From: Canna indica
Lineage: Eukaryota > Streptophyta > Magnoliopsida > Zingiberales > Cannaceae
Length of the DNA: 64,000 nucleotides
Assembly (NCBI GenBank): GCA_034359265.1
Contig: CP136898.1
Coordinates: 52,441,501-52,505,500 of the forward strand
Direction: 5' to 3'
Shown: positions 54,494 to 64,000 of the stretch, piece after piece
Numbering within the stretch: position 1 is the first letter of the stretch
How the letters are laid out: each line of letters opens with the position of its first letter
The notes under the pieces: model-generated
The model's database searches: none
Seen by the model: the letters and a program-made list of their open reading frames with translations, nothing else
Told to the model about the DNA's origin: nothing
Program-made: the position numbers and the translations under genes

Positions 54494-56717
54494 GTGAACC
54501 AAATATCCACACTACAGGGAGAGTGGTGAATAATGTGTACGCTGAAACTCTAAGTCCAATTCTAATTTTTTAATTCTAGTTGAGCTATGTATCCTAGTTT
54601 TACTAATTTGATTCTTGACTTCAGAAAGTGCAATAGTAATTAAGCGAAGTCAATATTGAGCAAGAAAATAATAGTAAGGAAATGCAAACACTTCAATTTA
54701 TAGTGGTTCGATAACACCGCCTACTCCACTATCTTAGCTCCCCACCATGAATTTCTAAGCTTAACACTTTATATATTAATTGTCTCCTAAATAATACAAA
54801 GATGACTTATCCCTCAACCCTAGAAAAAGCCTCAACTACTATTCTAAAGAGAACAATCAATACAAAGCAACCGGGGTGTAACACCTACACCTTCAAATCC
54901 ACAAGTACAAGTATCAATCAATAACAAGTAAAAACAATAAAAAAGAGCTTTAAATGTAAAGCAAACTCAATGAAGCTCCACTATGATTCTCCTAATACTT
55001 CAAGGCCTTAAGAATTGATTTCTCGGTTGAAAGAAAGGCTTGATGAAATGAAGAAGGATTAAGAGTGAGAAAATGGAGATTAGGGTTTTAAATCAACTCT
55101 TTATTGCTCAAACACTTAGGTAACATTTGGTTGGATGGAATAGATGGGGAATAGAATACTATTTCTTATACTCCACTTATCCCCTTGTTTGGTTGCAACT
55201 TATTAGCAAGGAATAGGTGAACCATAAGAAATAGATAAGGAATACTGTTTCTCATGAGTGGAGAATACTATTCCTTACCTCAACCCAAGGAATAATATTC
55301 CCTATATATTCATTATGATATTTTCCTATATTGTCCTTCAATATTTATAATATTACATAAGAATATAAAAAATTATATCAAATTGATTTTAGTAATTGCA
55401 TATCTTAAATAGATAATTATTATTTTATTATTAAATATTATTTTAATAATTATTTTTTCAAAGATTTAGTTTTTTTTATGAAAATAAAATAAATAATATA
55501 TTTTATTATTTATATTAATAAATGATTTTACATTAATAAATAATTTTATTATATTGTTATTGATTAAAATAAATTATAATATAATTTATTTATATTTTTT
55601 AGAAGGGCATTTTGGTCATTTTACTATATTGTCCTTCAATATTTATAATAAGAATATAATAATTAAATAATTAATTAATTTTAATAATTGCATATCTTAA
55701 ATAGATAATTATTATTTTTTTATTAAATAATATTTTAATAATTATTTTTGAAGATTTAATTATTTTTTATGAAAATAAAATAAATAATAGCTTTGTTATT
55801 TTAAATTAATCATATTTTTATTATGTTGTTATTAATTAGAATAAATTAGAATATAATTTATTATACTTTTAGAAGGGCATTTTGGTCATTTTCCTTTCAA
55901 TTCATTGTCGATTCCTTATGTTAAGAAAGCAAAGTAAATATATTCAATTTTATTAAGAATGATATTTTGGTCATTTAACTTTTTATTCCTTATCTATTTC
56001 TTATGCTAACTAAACAAAATAATTAGATTCTGGGCCTATTTACAGTGTGAACCAAACATTGTCTATTCCATTCCTTGTCTATTCTTAGTTCTTGCCTATT
56101 CATATTCCTTATGAATTTACTCTATTCAACCAAATGCACCCTTAGGTATAGACTCAATGAATAGTAAGTTACCCGAGGAAGAGAGTTTGAGATGTATTTA
56201 TAGAGTTGATCTTCGAGTATGAAAGAAAAGAGTTGTTCAACGGTTAAAAAAAGATTTGTTGGGCTTGTCGGTCGATCTTCGATTAAGGGTCGGCCGATCT
56301 TTAGTTGAGGGCTAGTCGACTGAACCTTCGATCGAACGTCGATCGAAACCCTACTGGACTTACAGAACCTTTTTGGTCACTGGTTGGCCGCATGTCGGTC
56401 GATCGACCATTTGGTCGAACATTTTTTTACTCGATTTGAGTTTTGAGTTTTAGTTTGGGTTTGACTTTGAATAAACATAAGGAATGGGTTGATTTGAGGC
56501 CTTAGAAGATTTTTACAATCATTTCTAATCCTAGACGTAACTCTGACACAATCGTGCTCAAAAGTCGTCGCAGCTTGATTTCACGCAATTTTTTTTATGA
56601 ACTTCGTACGTGTATCGTTCTATCGACCTGAGCTGAAAACTTGAGAAACGAGTTGGTTTCATGTATGTTATCGTCAAAATTAAGATCGAGGCCAAGGTTG
56701 AACCCTTGGGCCAACTA
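54494..56717 (-). repeat. Sirevirus-type solo LTR with a nested MITE
   Basis: Flanked by GACAT (54489-54493 and 56718-56722) inside copia gag. In plus orientation it has the ATTTATAGTGGTTCG block (54698-54712) shared with LTRs A, B and C, and GTCGATC/GTCGACT-type palindrome remnants at 56270-56420. The end GGCCAACTA is a decayed CCAACA. No primer site or gag adjoins it, hence a solo LTR. Excluding the 1023-bp MITE and its TTA it is about 1.2 kb. Confidence 0.82.
55119..56141. mobile_element. Tourist-type (PIF/Harbinger) MITE, 1023 bp
   Basis: Flanked by TTA (55116-55118 and 56142-56144). The ends are imperfect inverted repeats: GGTAACATTTGGTTGGATGG at the left and GGGTGCATTTGGTTGAATAG at the right when reverse-complemented. 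Inside, a long AT-rich block containing AGAAGGGCATTTTGGTCATT is present at 55600 and 55860, with a related GCATTTTGGTC-less copy near 55320, indicating internal duplication. No coding capacity. Confidence 0.88.
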
Positions 56718-57090
56718 GACATTGCGGCCCAACTTAAAAAATTGAAGGTTGATATGTGTGAGTCCTTTCTGGTGCATTTTATTCTGAATTCTCTACCACA
56801 ATAATACAGGCCTTCAAAATATCTTACAACACACATAAAGAGAAATAGTTAATTAATGAGCATCTTCGCCATGTCCATGCAAGAGGTTGGAAGGCTGCTT
56901 GCTGAGTTAGGTGAAAGTGCACATTTGGTTTCACAAGGAAGGAAGGAAGAAGGGACAAACCAAACATAAGGGAAAAGCCAAACTTGTCATTCAAGGTGAC
57001 ATCAAGAAAGAGTCCAAGTGTTACTTCTGTAAAAAGAAAGGGCACATGAAGAAGGATTGTGCCAAATATAAACAGTGGCTTGTGAGAAAG
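56718..57090 (+). pseudogene. gag: Copia gag, third fragment with CCHC knuckle
   Basis: Across frame breaks the translation gives DIAAQLKKLKVDMCESFLVH, FILNSLP, MQEVGRLLAELGESAHLVSQ, then KESKCYFCKKKGHMKKDCAKYKQW, ending the same copia gag with its single zinc knuckle (near 57019-57060). At about 57090 the copia sequence stops and CACTA ORF2-like sequence begins. No protease or later pol is present. Confidence 0.85.
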
Positions 57091-57657
57091 GTGTCGCCGC
57101 CACCCGCAACAGCTACGCACCCCACCACCACCACCACCACCGGCCCCGGAGGCTTGAGGTCGTTGTAGGCCTCGTGGACCTAATCAGGGGTTGATGCACC
57201 TTCATCGACCGACTAGCGTCGGATATCGCTGCATGGTCTAAAGTAAGTATCAAAATTTATTTATTATAATTGTTAATTAATTAATTATTACTTATGATGT
57301 TGTTATACTTGTGTTGTAGATTCGAGTAGGACAATGTTGCTCACGACATCACCTCGATTATCAAGAGATTCTTTTAGGAGTCGTGACGTTCATGGACCCA
57401 CGTGCCAGAGTATAATCAAGATTTATTATGGTCCGAGTTTGAGGTACACTAATTATTTCTAATTTCTTCATAAAGTAAAAATTTAATAATTCTGGAACAA
57501 TCATAAAGATACGATTAGGTAATTAACTATATATACCTTGTCTCTGGTTTAAATACATATAGTTAGATCAAAAGTTTATTTTTACCTTTCCTATTTTCTT
57601 TTCCTTCTATTTTTCATTCCTCCAAGTAAATGCACACTAGTTACTGCACTGTCTATT
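57091..57657 (+). pseudogene. CACTA ORF2 (En/Spm-type) fragment
   Basis: An exon-like segment at about 57320-57444 matches exon 2 of the CACTA 1 ORF2 in layout: an acceptor TTGTAG, then a block ending TTATGGTCCGAGTTTGAG at a GTACAC donor. Translation includes TIIKRFF and HVPEYNQDLLWSEFEV, comparable with TIRRYMHGAW and HVPSEHVDMLWREFEA in CACTA 1. The preceding Pro/Thr-rich stretch (57091-57240), ending in a GTAAGT donor, looks like exon 1. The rest of the gene is missing. The sequence then fades into AT-rich DNA before the CACTA end at 57658. Confidence 0.65.
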
Positions 57658-58290
57658 CACTACAAGAAAATAGACTTATAAGGATGCAATTATGGGGACG
57701 CTTTTACTAGCGTTGCCAAATTTTTAAAATCCATATTATTTCGAAACGCTATAAAAAGTGTCATCTTTTTTGTTGTAATTGGGGACACATTTTTTCTTAG
57801 CGTCTCAATTTTTTTCGACTAGGGATGCTTTATTACAAGCGTCTCAAAATTAGAGACGCAATTTACATTGCATCACTGATTTCTTAAAAATTAGAGACAA
57901 TTTATATCGCATCTTTGAATTAAAAAATTAGACACACCAATTTATATGTGTCTCTGATTTAAAATTAGAGACGTAATTTATATTATGTCTCTGATTTAAA
58001 ATTAGAGACGCTGTTTATATCGCGTCTCCGATTTAAAATTAGAGACACCAATTTATATGCATCTCCGATTTAAAATTGCATCTTTGATAGAAAATTAGAG
58101 ACACCAATTTATATGCGTCTCCGATTTAAGATTATATTGCGTATCTGATTTAAAATTAGAGAGACAATTTATATCGCGTCTCCGATTTAAAATTTCATAT
58201 ATGATTTAAAATTAGATACGTCAATTTGTATGCGTCTCCAATTTAAAATTAGAAACTCCGATTTAAAATTAGAGGTCTTCGATTTAGGTC
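57658..58290 (+). mobile_element. CACTA 5' end with subterminal repeats, truncated
   Basis: Begins CACTACAAGAAAATAG, a canonical CACTA terminus, followed by about 600 bases of repeated AAATTAGAGACGC, TTTATATCGCGTCTC and related phrases in both orientations. The repeat dissolves near 58290; no transposase or second TIR is seen. The subterminal motif differs from those of the other CACTAs in the window, so this is another family. Confidence 0.82.
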
Positions 58291-58354
58291 AATAACACAA
58301 TTATTTCTCAGGGTCGTCCCTTTCCTTTTTCACTCGTGCCTTTATCATTTGCTC

Positions 58355-58547
58355 TAGGGGTGAGAAAAAAACTAAGTTTTTGGTTAATCGGAAAACCGGT
58401 CTAAAACCGAATCGGTTTTTTCGGTTAATCGAACCGATTTTTTTGATTTCGGTTAATATTTTTGAGAAAATCAGTTTTCAGTTTCGGGTTCGATCCATGA
58501 TGAAAAAAGTCCATAGGTTTTGGTTAACTGACCGGTTCAATAATTTA

Positions 58548-58585
<38 letters not shown>

Positions 58586-58620
58586 GATTTATAAATTATA
58601 AAAAAAATTAAAAATTAAAA
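58355..58620. mobile_element. Truncated hAT MITE related to the one at 10414
   Basis: Begins TAGGGGTGAG followed by AAAAAAACTAAG, then CGGTTAATCG, ACCGGTCTAAAACCGAATCG, GTCCATAGGTTTTGGTTAAC and a long (TA)n run. The order matches the reverse complement of the right half of the 10414-11056 MITE through its AT-rich core. The opposite terminus (TGCTCACCCCTA) is absent. Confidence 0.75.
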
Positions 58621-59135
58621 TATGAAAACCCTAACTTCTCTCTCACGTTCTCTCTACCACCCCACTTCTCTCTCCCGCACCTTGCGTCCCTGCCACCCCA
58701 CTCGTGACTCAGCCACTCCTCTCTCCGGCCACTCCAGTCCTATCTTCTTCAGAACAAGGTTCGCCGGCGATGAAGATCCAGCAGCAAGCGGACCCATCGC
58801 TTGGTGCAAGGCGGATCCAGCAGTGAGCGGCCACTCTAGTCCTCTATTCTCTGAATGCCCTCCCGCCGGATTCCGGAAGCAGGTTCGTTCGCCTCTCCCT
58901 CCCCTCTTTCAAGCGAATTCAACAAATTTTACTAAAAATGACATTTCATAGCAACAAGCACATCGCTGCAATTGATCATCATGGTGTGCAAGAACTAACT
59001 AATTGCAGAGTGAGTAAATCCCTCTAGACCCACTAATCCCATCTAAAATAATCAAGCAAGAAAAAAATTCATGCATATGGAGGACCATCGACTGATAATC
59101 AAGATGTCGGCCATTATTTCACTCATTGCCCAAGA
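58621..59135. other. Unclassified stretch
   Basis: A pyrimidine-rich part (58620-58900) with TCTCTCTC and CCACTC phrases gives an open frame of about 109 codons starting ATGAAAACC, but with no recognisable domain; it looks like transposon leader sequence. The following 230 bases show nothing I can assign. Confidence 0.35.
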
Positions 59136-60946
59136 TGTTGGTGCATCGTATCGGACTAGGGGTTAGTCGGGTCAAGCAGCGGAATCGCCTCGAGTAGAAG
59201 GTATAACTCGACCTATGAAAGTATAAAGTTTAATTGGTTAAATGGTCATTTCCTTTTATGCATTAGATGTCTTATTAGAGTCGAGTTCGACTCGTGTATG
59301 CGGATAGAATCGGAGCCCGAATCGGACTCGGGCTGAGCCGAGTGAGAACTAAGTTATGTTAGAGGGCATAGAGGTCATTTGTAGATGAGGGAATAAAACC
59401 CCTCATCTACAGCCGTGCGACTCATCTTGGAGCCGCACGCAGCTCGAGCAACAGAGTGGTTATTTTCCGTTGATTGGGGGAGGCGGGTAGCCGAACCCCT
59501 AGGACTGCTAGGTGATGATTTTCTCGTGAGTTTTCATCGAGTCATGGTACCTTGACCTCCTTACCACTGTTTTAATTGTTATTACGTCGGATCTCCGCAG
59601 TTTTTTTTCGGATTCTTGATGTTTTAGGGGCTGCCGAGTCAAGGGAAAGGGAAAAGGTCATGCCAAAATTTTCTCCAATTCCCTCGACGGATGTAAACCC
59701 CCTTTTGAATGATCTTAAATCCATATCGAGTGGACTTATAAATTACTTACTAAAAGTGATGATTGAAACTCCTCCTCTAAAGCCTAGCAGGCTCGGCCAA
59801 GCAAAGGGAAACTCCATGTCCGTGGTTCGGCCGAGCAAGGGGTGTGCAGCTTGATCAATGTCTTGATTAGGATAGATTGGAAACAAGATATTAGGGTTTG
59901 GGGTTAGTCCTTCCCCCTTGTTCCTATCCATGAAGGCTCGGCCGAGCAAGGATGGGGGAAATGGTGACCTCTAGAAACTAAAGTTCATGTTTAGGAATAC
60001 TCAAAACAATAGGAAATGAAGGTTGCCTAGATTGCCAAGTAGAATTAAGAAGAGAATTAGGAAAGACATCAATTTAGGAAAACTACCACCCTAGTGCATA
60101 TATATATACACATACACTTCCAAGACTTTTTCCTTATCAATTACTAATATTAGTAATGAATTACTATGATAGATTTAATGTTACCTTGCTGGAAATTTAT
60201 GATTAAATGCAGAATTTAATTATTTACTTGTTGTAAATCATGTGGTTATTCATGGTAATAGTGGTAGGTTAACTTCCTTATAACCTAAGGGTTGTGACAC
60301 GTATATACTTGAACATTCTACACTTATGACATGTAGCTCACACTAGCAAAAGTAGCAATTGACGCTAGATAACTAGTAGGGAACTCTAAAGTACGTGTTA
60401 CTTATTGAAACTCGAATGTAGATGAGCTAGGTTACACACTCAAGGAACAACCAGTGTGTATGTGTGGATGGTAAGGCCCGAAATAAAGGGTTGAACACGG
60501 GTGGACGCCCGAGATTTTATATAAGAAAACTCTAGACACTTTGCTTGTGTGATGTGATTGTGATGGTCTGCCGAGAAGCATGGATAGTTGAAATGACTAA
60601 TGCTTGGCTCAGCCAGTGATTTGGGTCTTGAGGATGCACTAGCGGGCCCGCTAGGTGTCAGACCCCAGTTGAGTGGGACTAGTTATTCCTAATTCGGTAG
60701 GTGTCCGGAGACTAGCAAACCATACTAGTCGACGGCCCGGAGAATGCCTTGATTTACTTGTGTGTTATGTGGGCCGAACGGCCAGTATGTTACTATCTTT
60801 GTGTGGTAGGGTTGGTTATAGCCGAACCACTAGATCATGAGCAGGCCCTAAGGGCTGGGTGCCATTAAACTTAGTTAGGCTATTATGGCTGGTTACATGA
60901 ATGTATGGTCTATACAGGATGACCCTTGAGATTGGTTGTCATATCA
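59136..60946 (+). repeat. Gypsy LTR-like fragment, cut by CACTA 2
   Basis: A possible start is TGTTGGTGCATCG at 59136. A TATA-like GAGGGAATAAAACCCC near 59388 has the same context as the Tekay LTR, and the later part has the typical GGGCCGAACGGCC and ACGGCCCGGAG phrases of these LTRs. It runs to the CACTA at 60947; the LTR end is not in the window. AT-rich, with no coding sequence recognised. Confidence 0.55.
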
Positions 60947-61260
60947 CACTACTAGAATATACCACATCAACCACGGGCATCACCGACGGCCGCCTCGGCC
61001 GTCAGAATTAGTCACGGCTTTTCGACGGCCGTAGCGACCATGGCTGATATAACCAAATAAACCGTGGCTCACATACGGCCGCTTACAGCCATCGCTCATA
61101 GTTGATGGCGCGCACGGGGCACGAAATAAAGTAAGTTATTAGCCACAGCTTAGCGAGGGCGCGAGAGCCATTTGTGATATGGATAAGTCATTAGCCACGG
61201 CTAGAAGCGACCGTCGCTTATTAATTAATGGCGCGAACACAGCACAAAAACTAAAACACT
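60947..61260. repeat. 5' subterminal repeats of CACTA 2
   Basis: Copies of AGCCACGGCT, CCGTGGCT, GTCACGGCTTTT and GACGGCCG follow the TIR in both orientations. The commonest core differs from that of CACTA 1 (AGCAACGGC) at one base. Confidence 0.75.
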
Positions 61261-62111
61261 ATGAACCAATGGCTTAGAGAGGATCAGCCGTTGGAGATGT
61301 TAAAATTACGAACCCACAGTTTTCCGACGGCTAGCCAGCAGTGGGTGAAAATAGTTTTTATTTGCGTTCACGCCCGACCCTTCCTCTTTCCCCCGCTCTC
61401 TTCTCTCTCCACCATTGCCGATGATTTGTCACCGTCGATCGTAACCGCGCCGCACCCTCGTCGTACCACCTGCTCCCTCACCCTCATCGCGTTTCCTCCC
61501 CGGCCCTTCCACAAGATTCTCTCGCACGCCGCCGCCGACCTGCTCCCTCACCCTCTCCGCCACCACCAAGTGAGTTCATCCCCCTCCCCTCTCCGGTCCG
61601 GCATTGGTTGAAACCCTAGGGTTCCGGCCGGCACCGTATATATATATACAAACTAATTTAATTAATTAGTGTTAATTTTTTTGAAAAATAGATTAATTAG
61701 TTTTCAATTAGATTTAATTATTGTTAATTAGTTGTTAATTAGATTTAATTAGGGTAGAATAAATGTTATGATTAATTTTAGTTGGGTGTAATTATAATTA
61801 TGAAATCATCCACTTTGGACTCGCGTGCTCTGAAATCGTCCACTTTGGACTCGCGCTGAAATCGTCAATAAAGGATGCACTCGCGCGCGCCAGAATCGTC
61901 CACTTTAGACTCACGGCCAAATCGTCCACGGTGGACTCGCGCCGAAATCAAGACGAGTTGATACGTTTCACGTACGATCGACGAGTCAAGTTTTAATTTT
62001 GCAAAACCTTAGATCCGTTCGGGGGTTGTATGTTCGTGTAAACGAAGTTAATGATCTTTTATACGACATACAACCCTTGAATTGTCCCTAATTGGACAAT
62101 TTGGGAGCATA
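61261..62111 (+). promoter_or_regulatory. Leader and promoter region of CACTA 2 with GTCCA/TGGAC palindromes
   Basis: C-rich leader (61370-61600, ending with GTGAGT as a likely donor), then AT-rich sequence, then five degenerate units at 61804-61948 of the form ATCGTCCACTTTGGACTCGC, each with a small GTCCA-N-TGGAC palindrome. From 61960 the sequence is shared with CACTA 1. An open frame at 61261-61611 has no recognisable domain. Confidence 0.55.
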
Positions 62112-62299
62112 GTTATTTATATTGCACTTAGTTTATTTTTTTTAGTCATTAACTTCATTTTTAAATTTTGGCTTGTATCTCCCTTGTTCTCCGATACGCG
62201 CCCGGATGATATGCGTATTCGGAGAACTATAGGGAGATGCTGCCAAAATTTAGAATGAAGTTAATGACTAAAAAAAATACTAAGTTCAATATGAATAAC
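62112..62299 (+). repeat. Long conserved hairpin upstream of the CACTA 2 transposase
   Basis: Left arm 62112-62200 and right arm 62213-62299 pair over about 85 bases around the loop CCGGATGATAT. Loop-proximal sequence (GTTCTCCGATAC, GTATTCGGAGAAC, AGGGAGATGCTGCC) is as in CACTA 1; the middle stem differs (TAGTCATTAACTTCATT here, AACTGTTAACTAATTATT there) but is complementary on both sides in each element. Confidence 0.88.
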
Positions 62300-62373
62300 A
62301 TGAATCCCGAATGGAATAGGACCATCCCACCTAAAGACATTACCTAAAGATATTGCAAACTTTTTGACAGAAC

Positions 62374-64000
62374 ATGTCGGACGATCGAAGTTGGATGTAC
62401 CGACGAATTCATCGTGGATCTATAACGGACGAATTTCGAGTATGCATAACTTACTTCTTAAATTTTGCCTACTCGAATGAAAAATTCCTTAGTGGTGATA
62501 AAATCCGATGTCCGTGTCGGAAATGTTCGAACATAAGATTTTTGGACCGAGAAACTGTCACACTGCATCTGTATACAAAAGGATTCACACCAAGATATTT
62601 TGTATGGAATTGTCATGTGGAGTCACGTCAAGTCGGGATGTCGAGCAATCTTGTTGTCCAAACTCATGGTGAATCTTCTTCTGCTGGTATTTCTTCTTCC
62701 AATCCACCTAATCCTTATAGAACAATGATTCTGGATAGTCTTGGAGGACAATTCCATTTAAATGATAATATTGAGTCAGTTACTGAGACGGTAGTGCCAC
62801 CAGATACTATGACAGTTGAAGTCACTGAAGAACAACTTGAGATATAGATTGAATTACCGAATAAGGAGGTTGCACAATTTTACGAGATGTTGAAAGCTGC
62901 CGATGAACCTTTGTATGAGAATTGTCCTAATTATATAAGATTTTCGGCAATGACACAACTCCTGAACATCAACTTCGATTATAATATCAGCGGGGTTGCG
63001 TTTGATCGGATTGCAGGCTTTATGAGTGGTATGCTACCTCCAAATAACAAGTTTGAGCCAACCTTTTATAAGACAAAAAAGTTGATGAGGAAATTAGGGC
63101 TTGGGTACGAAAAGATACACACGTGCCCAAATAACTGCATTTTATATTATAAAGAAAATGCACAGTTAGAACAATGCCCGGTATGTGAACATCCTCGTTA
63201 CAAGGAGAAGAAATCGGACCGACAAAAAAATATTCTCTTTAAGGTGCTTCGGTATTTTCCACTGACACCGAGGCTTCAAAGGTTATTCATGTCGGAGAAG
63301 ATTGCCCCCTATATGAGTTGGCATGCAAGAAGTCGTGATGATACAGTAATGACTCATCCATCCGACAGTGAAGCATGAAAACATTTGGATAGGTGTTTTC
63401 CATCATTTGCTGGGGAGACAAGAAATATCAAGTTGGGATTGTGCACATATGGTTTTAATCCGTTTGGTAATTCGGCAACTCCGTATTCGGTATGGTCAGT
63501 GTTGTTAACAATTTATAATTTGTCACCCTCAATGTGTATGAAAGATGAATTTATCTATCTTTCGATGATTATTTCGGGTCCTAGGGGTCCTCGCAAAGAA
63601 ATTGACATATTCCTCTGTCCCCTAATTGATGAACTCAAAACATTATGGGCTGAGGGAGTTGTCATTTATGATTGTTACCGAAAGCAAAACTTCACTTTAC
63701 GAGCTGCTATATTGTGGACAATCAATGATTTCCCGGCCTATGACATGTTGTCTGGTTGGAGCACGCATGGTCGACTCTCTTGCCCGAATTGTATGGAACA
63801 CTCAAAATCCTTCAGTCTTGAGAATGGTCGGAAAATTTCCTTCTTTGATTGTCATCGTCCATTCCTACCGTCTAACCATCAGTATCGAAGGAATCGTGAC
63901 AAATTTATCAAAGGTAGAGTCGAAAGAGATGAGCCACCACTGATGTTCTCTAGTGAACAGATGTTAGCATGTGTTCAATTACTTCCAGATATTACTTTTG
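62374..64000 (+). pseudogene. TNP2-type transposase of CACTA 2, two in-frame stops, incomplete
   Basis: Starts MSDDRSWMYRRIHRGSITDE, with the transposase-associated zinc domain CPCRKCSNIRFLDRE, then YEMLKAADEPLYENCPNY, CPVCEHPRYKEKKS, RYFPLTPRLQRLFMSEK and the Transposase_21 core (GFNPFGNSATPYSV, MCMKDEFIYLSMI, EIDIFLCPLIDELKTLW). It closely follows the CACTA 1 enzyme. In-frame stops at 62845-62847 (TAG) and 63376-63378 (TGA, where CACTA 1 has Trp) interrupt a single frame. It runs off the window at residue ~540, before the DUF4218 part. Confidence 0.9.

Larger units (their letters stand above)
60947..64000 (+). mobile_element. CACTA (En/Spm) transposon 2, continues beyond the window
   Basis: Begins CACTACTAGAATAT, preceded by TCA as the possible target duplication. 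The subterminal region (60947-61260) repeats AGCCACGGCT and its reverse. Leader, palindromic repeats, long hairpin (62112-62299) and transposase start correspond one-to-one with CACTA 1, so the two are sister subfamilies. Only the 5' half is in the window. Confidence 0.9.

Noticed and set aside
57091..57168. Thr/Pro-rich tail as part of the copia gag
   Set aside because: The gag ends at 57090; the tail has the low-complexity composition and following donor site of a CACTA ORF2 first exon.

Overview
This is plant nuclear DNA from a flowering plant, and almost all of it is transposable elements inserted into one another. The evidence is Sirevirus-type Ty1/copia, Tekay-like chromovirus and Tat-like Ty3/gypsy elements, CACTA, hAT and Tourist-type DNA transposons, initiator-tRNA-Met primer sites, and spliced plant exons (SnRK2 kinase, alcohol dehydrogenase, NUP155). 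I cannot name the species. I see no intact host gene, no tRNA or rRNA gene, and no CRISPR array.

Left block (1-15434). A plus-strand Sirevirus, cut off by the window start, has a broken gag-pol, a cluster of polypurine tracts and a complete 3' LTR (5266-6721). It abuts two minus-strand elements of a gag-only family (A and B), each with an LTR, an initiator-Met primer site, a gag with two zinc knuckles, and then AT-rich non-coding DNA where pol should be. A hAT MITE sits inside LTR A.

Middle block (15435-41790). A Tat-like gypsy is split between gag (15445-16527) and protease/RT (40298-41790) by a solo gypsy LTR (direct repeat TCACG). That LTR is itself split at CTAGA by a Tekay-like chromovirus (18208-39084). 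The chromovirus carries a 6.1-kb CACTA in its gag (TSD GTG) and a third gag-only element (C) in its 3' LTR. The 5' LTR holds a run of six hairpins with different stems around one conserved core.

Right block (41790-64000). After two MITE-type insertions, a copia gag is cut into three pieces. The first interrupter is a CACTA (45403-54358, TSD AAA) that carries fragments of at least three recognisable host genes plus two unidentified exon-like segments, all on the minus strand with splice signals; a solo gypsy LTR sits inside it. The second is a Sirevirus solo LTR (TSD GACAT) containing a Tourist-type MITE. Beyond lie a CACTA ORF2 fragment, a separate CACTA end, a truncated hAT copy, a gypsy LTR fragment, and a second CACTA (from 60947) related to the first and running off the window.

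The strongest leads are the gene-capturing CACTA, a long hairpin conserved with matching arm changes in both TNP2-type CACTAs upstream of the transposase, the covarying hairpin array in the Tekay LTR, and the three-copy gag-only family with His-rich gag repeats.
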